A stretch of 64,000 nucleotides of DNA, taken from the NCBI GenBank assembly GCA_963724405.1, contig CAVRUQ010000003.1, positions 496,001 to 560,000 of the forward strand. Reading direction: 5' to 3'. The position numbers were made by a program, and so were the translations under genes. Of the stretch, positions 1-7,503 are shown piece after piece (positions within the stretch are counted from its first letter, which is position 1; each line of letters starts with the position of its first letter). Below the pieces are notes generated by a model. It made no database searches and was not told the DNA's origin. It was given only the letters and a program-made list of their open reading frames with translations. The stretch is from CAVQBJ01 sp963724405. Its GTDB lineage: Bacteria; Actinomycetota; Thermoleophilia; Solirubrobacterales; Solirubrobacteraceae.

Positions 1-2
1 AC

Positions 3-1928
3 CAACGCACGTCGGACACCCTGCGACGCAAGATCATCGAGGCCGTCGAGGCCGACCGCCTGGCCAAGAAGTACAGCAAGCAGTACATCCTCTCCAAGTA
101 CCTCAACAGCGTCCCCTACGGCACGGTCGGCGGCCAGAACGCCATCGGGGTGGCGGCCGCGGCGCGGATCTTCTTCAACAAGACCGTCAGCCAGCTCGAT
201 CTGGAGCAGTGCGCGCTCCTCGCCGGACTGCCGCAGGCGCCATCGCAGTACAACCCGTTCATCGACCCGGGCGCCGCGACCGAGCGGCGCAACGAGGTCC
301 TCACCAAGATGGAGCAGCTGCACTACATCACGCCGGCGCAGGCGCAGGCGGCGCTCGCGGCCCCGCTGGAGGTGCACCACAGCACCTACTACGACCAGCA
401 CCGCGAGAGCTACTTCTTCGACTACGTCACGCAGCAGCTGATCGACACCTACGGCGTGAACACCGTCGAGCAGGGCGGCCTGCGGGTCTACACGACCATC
501 AACCTGCACTACCAGAACCTCGCGCGCCAGGCGATCGCCCAGGAGCTCGGGCTACCCGGGGATCCGGCCGCCGCGATCGTCACCGAGGATCCGCGCAACG
601 GCCACATCCTGGCCATGGCGCAGTCGGCGAGCTCCTCGCAGTACAACCTCGCGGCCCAGGGCCACCGCCAGCCGGGCTCGACGATGAAGGCGATCGACCT
701 GGCCGACGCGCTCGAGCACGGGATCGACCCCGACACGACGTACTTCTTCTCCCACACGCTGCCCGCCGGGTGGCTGCCGGGCTATCCGGACTACGAGGTG
801 CAGACGTTCGAGGGCACGTCCCTGAACAAGTCCATCAGCCTCACGCAGGCGACGCTCGCGTCGGATAACACCGTGTACGCGCAGCTCGCCGCCGACATGG
901 GCGAGCAGAGCGTCACGCAGATGGCCTACCGCCTCGGCGTGGTGACGCACCTGAACAGCAACCCGGCCGAGGCGCTCGGCGGATTGAGCGTCGGCGTCTC
1001 GCCGCTGGAGATGGCCAACGTCTACGCGACGCTCGCCGACGGCGGATTCCGCAACCGCCAGACGGCGATCACGAAGGTCGTCTTCCCCGGCGGCAGGGTC
1101 GACGACCACTGGGGCGTGCCGCACCGGGTGAAGGTGATCAGCGGCGCGATCACCGCCGAGGAGACGAAGATCCTCGAGGAGAACGTCCAGAGCGGCACCG
1201 CCGTGCGCTCGGCGATCGGCTGCCCCACCGCCGCCAAGACCGGTACGACGAGCAACCTCTACGACGCGTGGCTCGACGGCTACACGCCGGACTACTCGAC
1301 CGTCGTCTGGATGGGCTACCCGAACCAGCACATCTCGATGACGGACGTGCACGGCGCTCCCCAGCAGGGCGGCGCCATCCCGGCCCAGATCTGGCACGAC
1401 TACATGTCCGGGGTGGTCGGCAGCAACTGTGTCCCGTTCCCGCCCGCGACCTCGCAGATCCAGTACTCGCCGTTCTTCGGCAAGTACGGGAGCGGCTCCT
1501 CGAGCTCGTCCTCGTCCGGCTCGTTCGGCTCGTCGGGCTTCTCCGGCGGCGGCGGCTCCACGGGCTTGTCGAGCTCGTCGACGAGCACGTCGCACACGCA
1601 GCAGTCGGGCGGCAACGGCGGCGGCAACAGGGGCGGCGGCGGCAACGGCGGCGGCAACGGCGGCGGGGGCGGCAACAGCGGTGGGGGCGGAAACGGCGGC
1701 GGCAACGGCGGCGGCGGTGCCGGCAACGCCCCGAGCCCGGCGCCCACCGGCGGCGGCAACGGCAACTCGGCGCCGAACGGCGGTGGCGGGGCCGGCAACG
1801 GCGGCGGCGGGGCCGGCAACGGCGGCGGCGGGGCCGGCAACGGTGGCGGGGGCGGCAACGGTGGCGGGGGCGGCGGTAACGGCAATGGCGGAGCGCCGGT
1901 CGGTGGCGCCGCGGCGCCGGTCGGCTGA
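3..1928 (+). CDS. Class A penicillin-binding protein, 3' part
   Basis: Bifunctional peptidoglycan synthase: a GT51 glycosyltransferase that polymerises lipid II plus a transpeptidase that cross-links stem peptides outside the membrane. The frame is already open at base 3, so the N-terminal anchor and most of the GT51 domain lie upstream of the window; what is seen begins in the last GT51 segment (SKYLNSVPYG, AARIFF). All three transpeptidase motifs are present: STMK (nucleophile Ser codon 678-680), SDN (861) and KTG (1236). From about base 1490 the protein ends in a tail of some 145 residues that is almost only Gly, Asn and Ser, with a few Pro/Ala. Such tails occur on actinobacterial PBPs, but this one is long and nearly pure Gly/Asn. 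The family call is secure; which PBP paralogue it is cannot be told. Confidence 0.95.
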   Translation, partial: QRTSDTLRRKIIEAVEADRLAKKYSKQYILSKYLNSVPYGTVGGQNAIGVAAAARIFFNKTVSQLDLEQCALLAGLPQAPSQYNPFIDPGAATERRNEVLTKMEQLHYITPAQAQAALAAPLEVHHSTYYDQHRESYFFDYVTQQLIDTYGVNTVEQGGLRVYTTINLHYQNLARQAIAQELGLPGDPAAAIVTEDPRNGHILAMAQSASSSQYNLAAQGHRQPGSTMKAIDLADALEHGIDPDTTYFFSHTLPAGWLPGYPDYEVQTFEGTSLNKSISLTQATLASDNTVYAQLAADMGEQSVTQMAYRLGVVTHLNSNPAEALGGLSVGVSPLEMANVYATLADGGFRNRQTAITKVVFPGGRVDDHWGVPHRVKVISGAITAEETKILEENVQSGTAVRSAIGCPTAAKTGTTSNLYDAWLDGYTPDYSTVVWMGYPNQHISMTDVHGAPQQGGAIPAQIWHDYMSGVVGSNCVPFPPATSQIQYSPFFGKYGSGSSSSSSSGSFGSSGFSGGGGSTGLSSSSTSTSHTQQSGGNGGGNRGGGGNGGGNGGGGGNSGGGGNGGGNGGGGAGNAPSPAPTGGGNGNSAPNGGGGAGNGGGGAGNGGGGAGNGGGGGNGGGGGGNGNGGAPVGGAAAPVG

Positions 1929-1937
1929 GGTCTCGGC

Positions 1938-2207
1938 GTGCGCCTCCCGCGCCTGTTCGGCTCACGCGTGGCCCGCGAGCCCGACGTCGCGGTGAGCGAT
2001 CCGCGCTTCCACGACTGGGAGACGGTCTCGACGTTCGAGGACGCCGGCACCGCGGTCGCCTGGCGCGATCAGCTGCGCGGGCTCGGCGTCGCGGCGGCGT
2101 GCGTCGCCGATCACCCGCTCGACCGCTACGGGCGCGGCGATGTGTATCTCGTCGTTCCGGCCGGCGACTGGTCGGCGGCGAACGAGATCCTCGAGAACCT
2201 CGACTGA
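1938..2207 (+). CDS. Small hypothetical protein, DUF2007-like
   Basis: An 89-residue soluble protein that starts at GTG only 9 bases after the PBP stop, so probably cotranscribed with it. The sequence (WETVSTFEDAGTAVAWRDQL near residue 27, then GDVYLVVPAGDWSAANEIL) has the beta-alpha-beta look of small DUF2007-type domains, in which a protein or ligand is thought to be bound. That family assignment is by eye and tentative. No signal peptide or membrane segment. Function unknown. Confidence 0.7.
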   Translation: MRLPRLFGSRVAREPDVAVSDPRFHDWETVSTFEDAGTAVAWRDQLRGLGVAAACVADHPLDRYGRGDVYLVVPAGDWSAANEILENLD

Positions 2208-2298
2208 CCACCGGCCGCCGCGATCACCACCGCCGGTGGCCATTACGATGCGCGCGTAGCCCTCCGCGCACTTCGCCAACGGCCACCCGAGGAGATCG

Positions 2299-3942
2299 AT
2301 GATGGCGACGACCACCCCCGTCCCGCTCACGCTGCGTCCGGCCTGGCGGGCGCTCGCGGAACATCACGAGCAGTTGCGCGACGTGCACCTGCGGGAGCTG
2401 TTCGCAAGCGACCCCGAGCGTGGCGAGCGGCTGACGCTCGACGCCGAGGGGCTCTACCTCGACTACTCCAAGAACCGGATCACCGACGAGACGCTCGGGC
2501 TGCTCGTCGAGCTCGCCGAGCAGTCGGGCCTGCGGGAGCGCATCGACGCGATGTTCGCCGGGGAGCACATCAACGTCACCGAGGACCGGGCCGTGCTGCA
2601 CGTGGCCCTGCGCGCTCCGCGCGGCTCGTCGCTGATCGTCGACGGCCGCGACGTCGTCGCCGAGGTGCACGAGGTCCTCGACCGGATGGCGCGCTTCAGC
2701 GCGCAGGTGCGCGCCGGGGAATGGACGGGTCACACCGGCCGGCGGATTCGCAACGTGGTGAACATCGGCATCGGCGGATCCGACCTCGGGCCGGTGATGG
2801 CCTACGAGGCGCTGCGCCACTACAGCGACCGCGCGCTGACGTTCCGCTTCGTCTCCAATATCGACGGCACGGACTTCGTCGAGGCCACCAGCGACCTCGA
2901 TCCGCAGGAGACGCTGTTCATCGTCGCCTCGAAGACCTTCACGACGCTCGAGACGATGACCAACGCCCGGACCGCGCGCGCGTGGCTGCTCGCCGCCCTG
3001 CACGACGAGGCCGCGGTGGCCCGGCACTTCGTCGCCGTATCCACGAACGCCGAGCAGGTGAGCGGGTTCGGGATCGACACCGCGAACATGTTCGGCTTCT
3101 GGGACTGGGTCGGCGGCCGCTACTCGATGGACTCGGCGATCGGGCTGTCGACGATGATCGCGATCGGCCCCGAGCGCTTCGAGGACATGCTCGCCGGCTT
3201 CCGCGCCATCGACGAGCACTTCCGCACGGCGCCGCTGCACGCGAACCTGCCGGTCCTGCTCGGGCTGCTGACGGTCTGGTACACCGACTTCTTCGACGCC
3301 GAGACGCTCGCGGTGCTGCCCTACGAGCAGTATCTGAAGCGCTTCCCGGCCTACCTGCAGCAGCTGACCATGGAGTCCAACGGCAAGTCCGTGACGCTCT
3401 CGGGCGAGCCCGTGCAGGCCCCCACCGGCCCGGTCGTGTGGGGCGAGCCGGGGACGAACGGCCAGCACTCCTTCTACCAGCTGATCCACCAGGGCACCCA
3501 CCTCATCCCGTGTGACTTCATCGGCTTCACCGATACGCTGAATCCGCTCGGAGACCACCACGACCTGCTGATGGCCAACGTGTTCGCGCAGACCGAGGCG
3601 CTCGCCTTCGGCAAGACGGCCGAGGAGGTGCGCGCCGAGGGCACCCCGGACTGGCTGGTCCCGCATCGCACCTTCCCCGGCAACCGCCCGACGAACACGA
3701 TCCTGGCCCGGGTGCTGACGCCCGAGCTGCTCGGGAAGCTCGTCGCGCTCTACGAGCACAGCGTCTTCACGCAGGGAACCGTGTGGTCGATCAACAGCTT
3801 CGACCAGTGGGGGGTCGAGCTCGGCAAGGTGCTCGCCCGGCGGATCGCCGACGAGCTCATGGCGCCCGAGGAGCCCGACCTGCGCCACGACAGCTCGACG
3901 AACACCCTCATTCGCCGTTACCGCCGCGCGCGGCGGGGCTGA
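2299..3942 (+). CDS. pgi: Glucose-6-phosphate isomerase
   Basis: Interconverts glucose 6-phosphate and fructose 6-phosphate in glycolysis and gluconeogenesis; cytoplasmic. The 547-residue length is typical of the long bacterial PGI form. Family signatures are intact: NIGIGGSDLGP near residue 155, SKTFTT near 215, ESNGKS near 357, and the GEPGTNGQHSFYQLIHQG block near 385 with the catalytic His. A good ribosome site (GAGGAGATCG) lies just before the ATG pair at 2299/2302; the second ATG is an equal candidate. The next gene begins 30 bases downstream on the same strand. Confidence 0.97.
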   Translation: MMATTTPVPLTLRPAWRALAEHHEQLRDVHLRELFASDPERGERLTLDAEGLYLDYSKNRITDETLGLLVELAEQSGLRERIDAMFAGEHINVTEDRAVLHVALRAPRGSSLIVDGRDVVAEVHEVLDRMARFSAQVRAGEWTGHTGRRIRNVVNIGIGGSDLGPVMAYEALRHYSDRALTFRFVSNIDGTDFVEATSDLDPQETLFIVASKTFTTLETMTNARTARAWLLAALHDEAAVARHFVAVSTNAEQVSGFGIDTANMFGFWDWVGGRYSMDSAIGLSTMIAIGPERFEDMLAGFRAIDEHFRTAPLHANLPVLLGLLTVWYTDFFDAETLAVLPYEQYLKRFPAYLQQLTMESNGKSVTLSGEPVQAPTGPVVWGEPGTNGQHSFYQLIHQGTHLIPCDFIGFTDTLNPLGDHHDLLMANVFAQTEALAFGKTAEEVRAEGTPDWLVPHRTFPGNRPTNTILARVLTPELLGKLVALYEHSVFTQGTVWSINSFDQWGVELGKVLARRIADELMAPEEPDLRHDSSTNTLIRRYRRARRG

Positions 3943-3971
3943 GGCGAGACGCCCGGCCCCGGGGACGGCGC

Positions 3972-4907
3972 GTGGAGGTCGACGGCGATCCGATCGAGCC
4001 GCTCGCCGAGCTCGTGCCCGAGCTGCGCGGCGCACGCCACGTGTCCGCGCTCACCGGCGGCCTGACGAACACCAACTACAAGGTCCGCACCGACGCCGGA
4101 ACGTACGTCGTCCGACGCTGGAGCGAGGACACCGGCCTGCTCGCGATCGATCGCGACAACGAATACGAGAACTCGGTGCGGGCCGCCGAGGTCGGCGTGG
4201 GCGCCCCCGTGGTCGCCTACCTTCCGGCGCACAACACGCTCGTCATCGAGTTCCTGCCGGGCCGGACGATGACCGCCGACGGGTTGCGCGAGAACGGCCG
4301 CATGGCCGCCGTCGCCGCCGTCTGCCGGCGCCTGCACGGCGCCCGGCGCTTCCGGGACGACTTCGACATGTTCGCCATCCAGGCCCGCTACCGCGCGCTC
4401 GTGTCCGAGCGCGGCTTTCGCGTGCCCGGGCGCTACGACGAGTTCGCCGGGCAGGTGCAGGACATCCGCGCGGCCCTGCGCGCACGCGACGAGCCGACCG
4501 TCCCGTGCCACAACGACCTGCTCGCCGAGAACCTGCTCGAGATCGAGGGCGAGGACCCGGCTCACGGCCGCGGCCTGCGGCTCATCGACTACGAGTACTC
4601 CGGCAACAACGAGGCGTCGTTCGAGCTCGGCAACCTCTGGAGCGAGTCCGATCTGAGCCTCGCGTCGCTCGACGAGCTCGTCGCGGCCTACTGGGGAGTC
4701 CCCCTGCGACACAAGGTGGCCCGCGCGCGCCTGTGGGGCCTCATGTCGAAGTACGGCTGGACGCTGTGGGCCTCGATCCAGGACGGCGTCTCGAGCCTCG
4801 AGTTCGACTTCTGGGAATGGGGCATGGAGAAGTACCGCCGCGCCGTGCGCGAGTTCGACGGGCCCGAGCTCGAGGGGCTGCTCGAGGAGGCCGGGCGGGC
4901 GGATTGA
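3972..4907 (+). CDS. Choline/ethanolamine kinase-like phosphotransferase
   Basis: A 311-residue protein of the protein-kinase-like APH/choline kinase superfamily. It has the N-lobe Gly-rich turn and Lys strand (GGLTNTNYKV), the catalytic loop HNDLLAENLL near residue 178, and the metal-binding segment LIDYEYSGNNEASFELGN, which is characteristic of choline/ethanolamine kinases rather than aminoglycoside kinases. It probably phosphorylates a small amino alcohol or a related cell-envelope precursor; the substrate cannot be read from sequence. I chose the GTG at 3972 because the domain begins right after it; upstream codons overlap the pgi end and look non-coding. A terminator-like hairpin follows at 4919-4955. 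Confidence 0.85.
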   Translation: MEVDGDPIEPLAELVPELRGARHVSALTGGLTNTNYKVRTDAGTYVVRRWSEDTGLLAIDRDNEYENSVRAAEVGVGAPVVAYLPAHNTLVIEFLPGRTMTADGLRENGRMAAVAAVCRRLHGARRFRDDFDMFAIQARYRALVSERGFRVPGRYDEFAGQVQDIRAALRARDEPTVPCHNDLLAENLLEIEGEDPAHGRGLRLIDYEYSGNNEASFELGNLWSESDLSLASLDELVAAYWGVPLRHKVARARLWGLMSKYGWTLWASIQDGVSSLEFDFWEWGMEKYRRAVREFDGPELEGLLEEAGRAD

Positions 4908-4918
4908 ACGCGGAGGTG

Positions 4919-4955
4919 TGGTCGATCTTCTTCCACCAGCAGACAAGATCGACCA
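4919..4955. terminator. Hairpin between convergent genes
   Basis: Perfect 11-bp stem (TGGTCGATCTT at 4919-4929 pairing with AAGATCGACCA at 4945-4955) with a 15-nt loop, between the convergent kinase-like gene and the S4 gene. It can act for both strands. A 14-bp direct repeat (CGCAAGCGCCTCCG) follows twice in 4965-5000. Terminator activity is inferred; there is no clear U tract. Confidence 0.5.
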
Positions 4956-5004
4956 ACCTTCGGCCCGCAAGCGCCTCCGCCCCCAACGCAAGCGCCTCCG
5001 TCCC

Positions 5005-5214
5005 CTACCCCGCGACCACCAGCTCCTCGCCGTCGACGAGCACCACGTCGCCGCGATGCAGCTGCCGGCCGCGTCGCGCCTCGGGCTCGCCGTTGACGCG
5101 CACCTCGCCGCGCGTGAGCAGCTCCTTGGCCTCGGCTCCGGAGCCGGCCACGCCGCACAGCTTGAGCAGCTGCCCAAGGCGGATCGTCTCGCCCCGGATG
5201 GGGACCTCGCGCAT
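5005..5214 (-). CDS. S4 domain RNA-binding protein
   Basis: A 69-residue protein made of a single S4 RNA-binding fold: RLGQLLKLCGVAGSGAEAK, LLTRGEVRVNGEPE and RRGRQLHRGDVV follow the alpha-L RNA-binding pattern seen in YbcJ/YlmH-like small proteins. It probably binds structured RNA (rRNA or tRNA). The start ATG at 5214 is preceded by TACCGT (ACGGTA on the plus strand at 5222-5227) 7 nt upstream, which fits a leaderless transcript. Convergent with the kinase-like gene. Confidence 0.85.
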   Translation of the reverse strand: MREVPIRGETIRLGQLLKLCGVAGSGAEAKELLTRGEVRVNGEPEARRGRQLHRGDVVLVDGEELVVAG

Positions 5215-5304
5215 GGCCTCGACGGTAGCGTGGTTCGCCCGCGGCGCGTCCGGATAGGCTGGGCGCTGCACCGTCCTCTCCCCTCCGGAGATCCGCCTCG
5301 GCCC

Positions 5305-5694
5305 ATGCAAGCCGACCGTTCCACGCTCAACCTGTTCATGGCGGCCGTCAACGCGCGTGACGCGGACCTCGCCCGCGGACTCCTTGCTCCCGACGTCGTG
5401 CTCGCCCCGCTGCTCGCACACCTGCGCAAGCCGGCGAGCCCCTATTGCGGGCTCGACGGCGCCGAGGCGTTCTTCGCCGATCTGAACGAGCTGCCCAACC
5501 CGCCGGTCGTGATGCCGTCGCAGGTGCTCACCGCGCCAAGCGGCACGATCGTCCTCGCGACGCTGCGCACACGCGGCGACGAGGGCCCCGTCGATCATCC
5601 GGTATCGCTCGTCTTCCGCCTGCGCAACGGGCGCATCGCAAGCATGCAGACGTACGGCAGCGTGGCGACCGCCCGGACCGCCCTCGGGCTCTAG
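5305..5694 (+). CDS. NTF2-like (SnoaL-type) protein
   Basis: A 129-residue protein with the NTF2-like cone fold pattern: an N-terminal helix pair (LNLFMAAVNARDADLARGLLAPDVV), a middle strand pair and a C-terminal sheet ending in FRLRNGRIASMQTYG, which is the classic end of a SnoaL-like domain. Members bind or transform small hydrophobic ligands; no substrate can be predicted. Its stop TAG shares the palindrome CTAG with the stop of the convergent gluQ, so the two genes overlap by 4 bases. Confidence 0.8.
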   Translation: MQADRSTLNLFMAAVNARDADLARGLLAPDVVLAPLLAHLRKPASPYCGLDGAEAFFADLNELPNPPVVMPSQVLTAPSGTIVLATLRTRGDEGPVDHPVSLVFRLRNGRIASMQTYGSVATARTALGL

Positions 5695-6626
5695 GGGCAG
5701 CGGAACGTCGTCGGCTCCGGCGACAGGCGCGACGGGTCGAATCGCGGCAGCAGCTCGGCGGCGCCGACCCGCTCCCCGGGCGCGGCCAGGCCGACGCTCG
5801 CCGCCATCCAGCCGACGACCGCCTCGATCGTCGCGCCGGCGGCGAGCTGCTCGCCGAGCGTGGCCGCGGCGTGGCGCTTGGCCAGGCGTCGCCCGTCCGG
5901 GCCGAGCACGAGCGGCACGTGCGCGTACGCCGGAACCGGAACGTCGAGCAGCGTGGCCAGCAGCGCCTGGCGAGGGGTCGTCTCGAGCAGATCGTCGCCG
6001 CGGACGACCTCCCCCACCCCCTGCTCGGCGTCGTCGACGACGACCGCCAGGTTGTACGCGGGCGCCGAGCCGTCGCGGCCCCCGGGGTCCCCGCGCCACA
6101 CGACGAAGTCGTCGACGACCGCGGTGATCCGACCGTGCAGACGGTCGGTGACCGTCAGCTCGCGGCCCTCGGCGTCCAGGCGCCAGGCGGGCGGTCGCGA
6201 GCCGCGCTCCCGCAGCCGGCGCTCGCCCGCGCTCAGCCGCCGGCAGGTGCCGGGGTACGCGCCCTCGGCGGCGGCGCCGTGCGGAGCCGTGGTCGCCTTG
6301 CGGATCTCGGCCCGCGTGCACCAGCACGGGTACAGCAGCCCGAGGCCGAGCAGCCGCTGCACCGCGTCGCGATGACGCTCCAGGCGCGCCGACTGGCGCA
6401 CCGGCTCGCCGTCCCAGTCGATGCCGACCGCGCGCAGGTCGGCGATCTGCGCCGCCTCGTACTCCGGGCGGCAGCGCTCGGCGTCGAGATCCTCGATGCG
6501 CACGAGGAATCGCGCACCGGCGGAGCGCGCGAACAGCCAGGCCAGGAGCGCCGTGCGCAGGTTGCCGAGATGCAGCGGACCCGACGGGCTCGGGGCGAAG
6601 CGGCCGGTGGGAGGCGCGGAAGCCAC
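5691..6626 (-). CDS. gluQ: Glutamyl-Q tRNA(Asp) synthetase
   Basis: A truncated class I glutamyl-tRNA synthetase homologue of about 311 residues that attaches Glu to queuosine 34 of tRNA(Asp). It has the catalytic domain only: FAPSPSGPLHLGN carries the HIGH motif as HLGN, GRRLAKRH stands for KMSKS, and there is no anticodon-binding domain. The zinc-binding CWC...YPGTC pattern (PCWCTRAEIR, AYPGTCRR) is that of GluQ-RS. Start chosen at GTG 6626, just before PPTGRFAPSP; no strong ribosome site is visible. It overlaps the NTF2-like gene by the shared CTAG. Confidence 0.88.
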   Translation of the reverse strand: MASAPPTGRFAPSPSGPLHLGNLRTALLAWLFARSAGARFLVRIEDLDAERCRPEYEAAQIADLRAVGIDWDGEPVRQSARLERHRDAVQRLLGLGLLYPCWCTRAEIRKATTAPHGAAAEGAYPGTCRRLSAGERRLRERGSRPPAWRLDAEGRELTVTDRLHGRITAVVDDFVVWRGDPGGRDGSAPAYNLAVVVDDAEQGVGEVVRGDDLLETTPRQALLATLLDVPVPAYAHVPLVLGPDGRRLAKRHAAATLGEQLAAGATIEAVVGWMAASVGLAAPGERVGAAELLPRFDPSRLSPEPTTFRCP

Positions 6627-6827
6627 CGCCCCAGCATCGCACTGCGATAGCGTGAGACGTTCGGAACCATGCCCCCGAACGAGAGCCCTCGCCACGGATC
6701 CCGTCATCACGGGCCGCCCCGCCGTCCCGGCGCCGCGCCGCGCCGCCTGGGCGAGCTGCAGCGATCGGACCGCATCGTCGGTCACGACGCGGCGCCGGTC
6801 CAGGAGGGCGCAGGTCGGAGGGCGGTG

Positions 6828-7070
6828 ATGTTCGCGCTGCGCTACGGGCTGCCGGCGATCGTCGTCCTCGCCGGTCTCGTGGCGATGGCCTTCGACACCA
6901 CGACCTCGCTCGAGGGGGGCGCCGGGCTCGTGAGCGCCGGCCTGGCGATCTGGTTCGTCAACTGGCTGTTCCGCATCGGCGCCGCCGGCGATGCGGAGCG
7001 CGACGCCGAGGAGCGCGCCCGCGAGTACTTCGATCGTCACGGCCACTGGCCGGACGAGCGCAACAGCTGA
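6828..7070 (+). CDS. Small two-helix membrane protein
   Basis: An 80-residue protein with two predicted membrane helices (YGLPAIVVLAGLVAMAF and SAGLAIWFVNWLF) and a charged cytoplasmic-looking tail (ERDAEERAREYFDRHGHWP). The ATG at 6828 has GGAGG about 7 nt upstream; an in-frame ATG at 6669 would add 53 residues of poor-looking Arg/Pro-rich sequence and is not preferred. No family recognised. Confidence 0.65.
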   Translation: MFALRYGLPAIVVLAGLVAMAFDTTTSLEGGAGLVSAGLAIWFVNWLFRIGAAGDAERDAEERAREYFDRHGHWPDERNS

Positions 7071-7102
7071 CGGGTCCACGTCGCCCGACCCTGCGCAGCT
7101 AG

Positions 7103-7108
7103 TAGCAT
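7103..7108 (+). promoter_or_regulatory. -10 hexamer TAGCAT of a probable leaderless gene
   Basis: TAGCAT lies 7 nt before the GTG at 7116, so transcription would begin at or next to the start codon. The same TANNNT spacing is seen before several other genes in this window. Confidence 0.4.
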
Positions 7109-7115
7109 CGACGTC

Positions 7116-7424
7116 GTGGGCGTGTGGGTGCTCATCTTCGTGCTCGGGGTCATCAAGCTGCCGCTCGTCGCGCTGATGCTCTGGCTGCCGTTCCGCTCGG
7201 ATCCGCCCCTCGACGACCGGCCGGACCCCTCGCAGGACGACGGCGGCTCCAAGACCCTTCCCGGCGGTCCCTCCGACGGGCGCCGCCATCCCCGCGGCCC
7301 CCTCCCGCGCACGCCGCGCCGCGGACCCCACGGCTCCCCCTCGCCGCCCCCGCCCGCGCGGGTGCGGCCCGTGACCGCACGCGGGCGCCACCTGGCGCCG
7401 CACACGCGCGACCGCACCGTCTGA
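7116..7424 (+). CDS. Small single-pass membrane protein with Pro/Arg-rich tail
   Basis: A 102-residue protein: one N-terminal hydrophobic helix (VWVLIFVLGVIKLPLVALML) followed by a disordered tail rich in Pro, Arg, Gly and Asp. GTG start with a -10-like TAGCAT 7 nt upstream. The next gene (helicase) starts 79 bases after its stop. No family recognised; the tail composition is low complexity, so part of the frame could be fortuitous. Confidence 0.5.
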   Translation: MGVWVLIFVLGVIKLPLVALMLWLPFRSDPPLDDRPDPSQDDGGSKTLPGGPSDGRRHPRGPLPRTPRRGPHGSPSPPPPARVRPVTARGRHLAPHTRDRTV

Positions 7425-7503
7425 CACCCCTCCGGGGCGCGGGCCGCCGCGGCTGCAAGCGCACGGCCACCGCGTCCGGGCAGCGACCTACCGTGGTCGG
7501 GCG

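Noticed and set aside
552..1595. Long antisense open frame under the PBP gene
   Set aside because: Arg/Ala/Gly-rich with no domain sense; it mirrors third-position GC bias of the sense gene. Similar antisense frames under pgi, hflX, ftsK, recA and the secreted proteins were discarded for the same reason.
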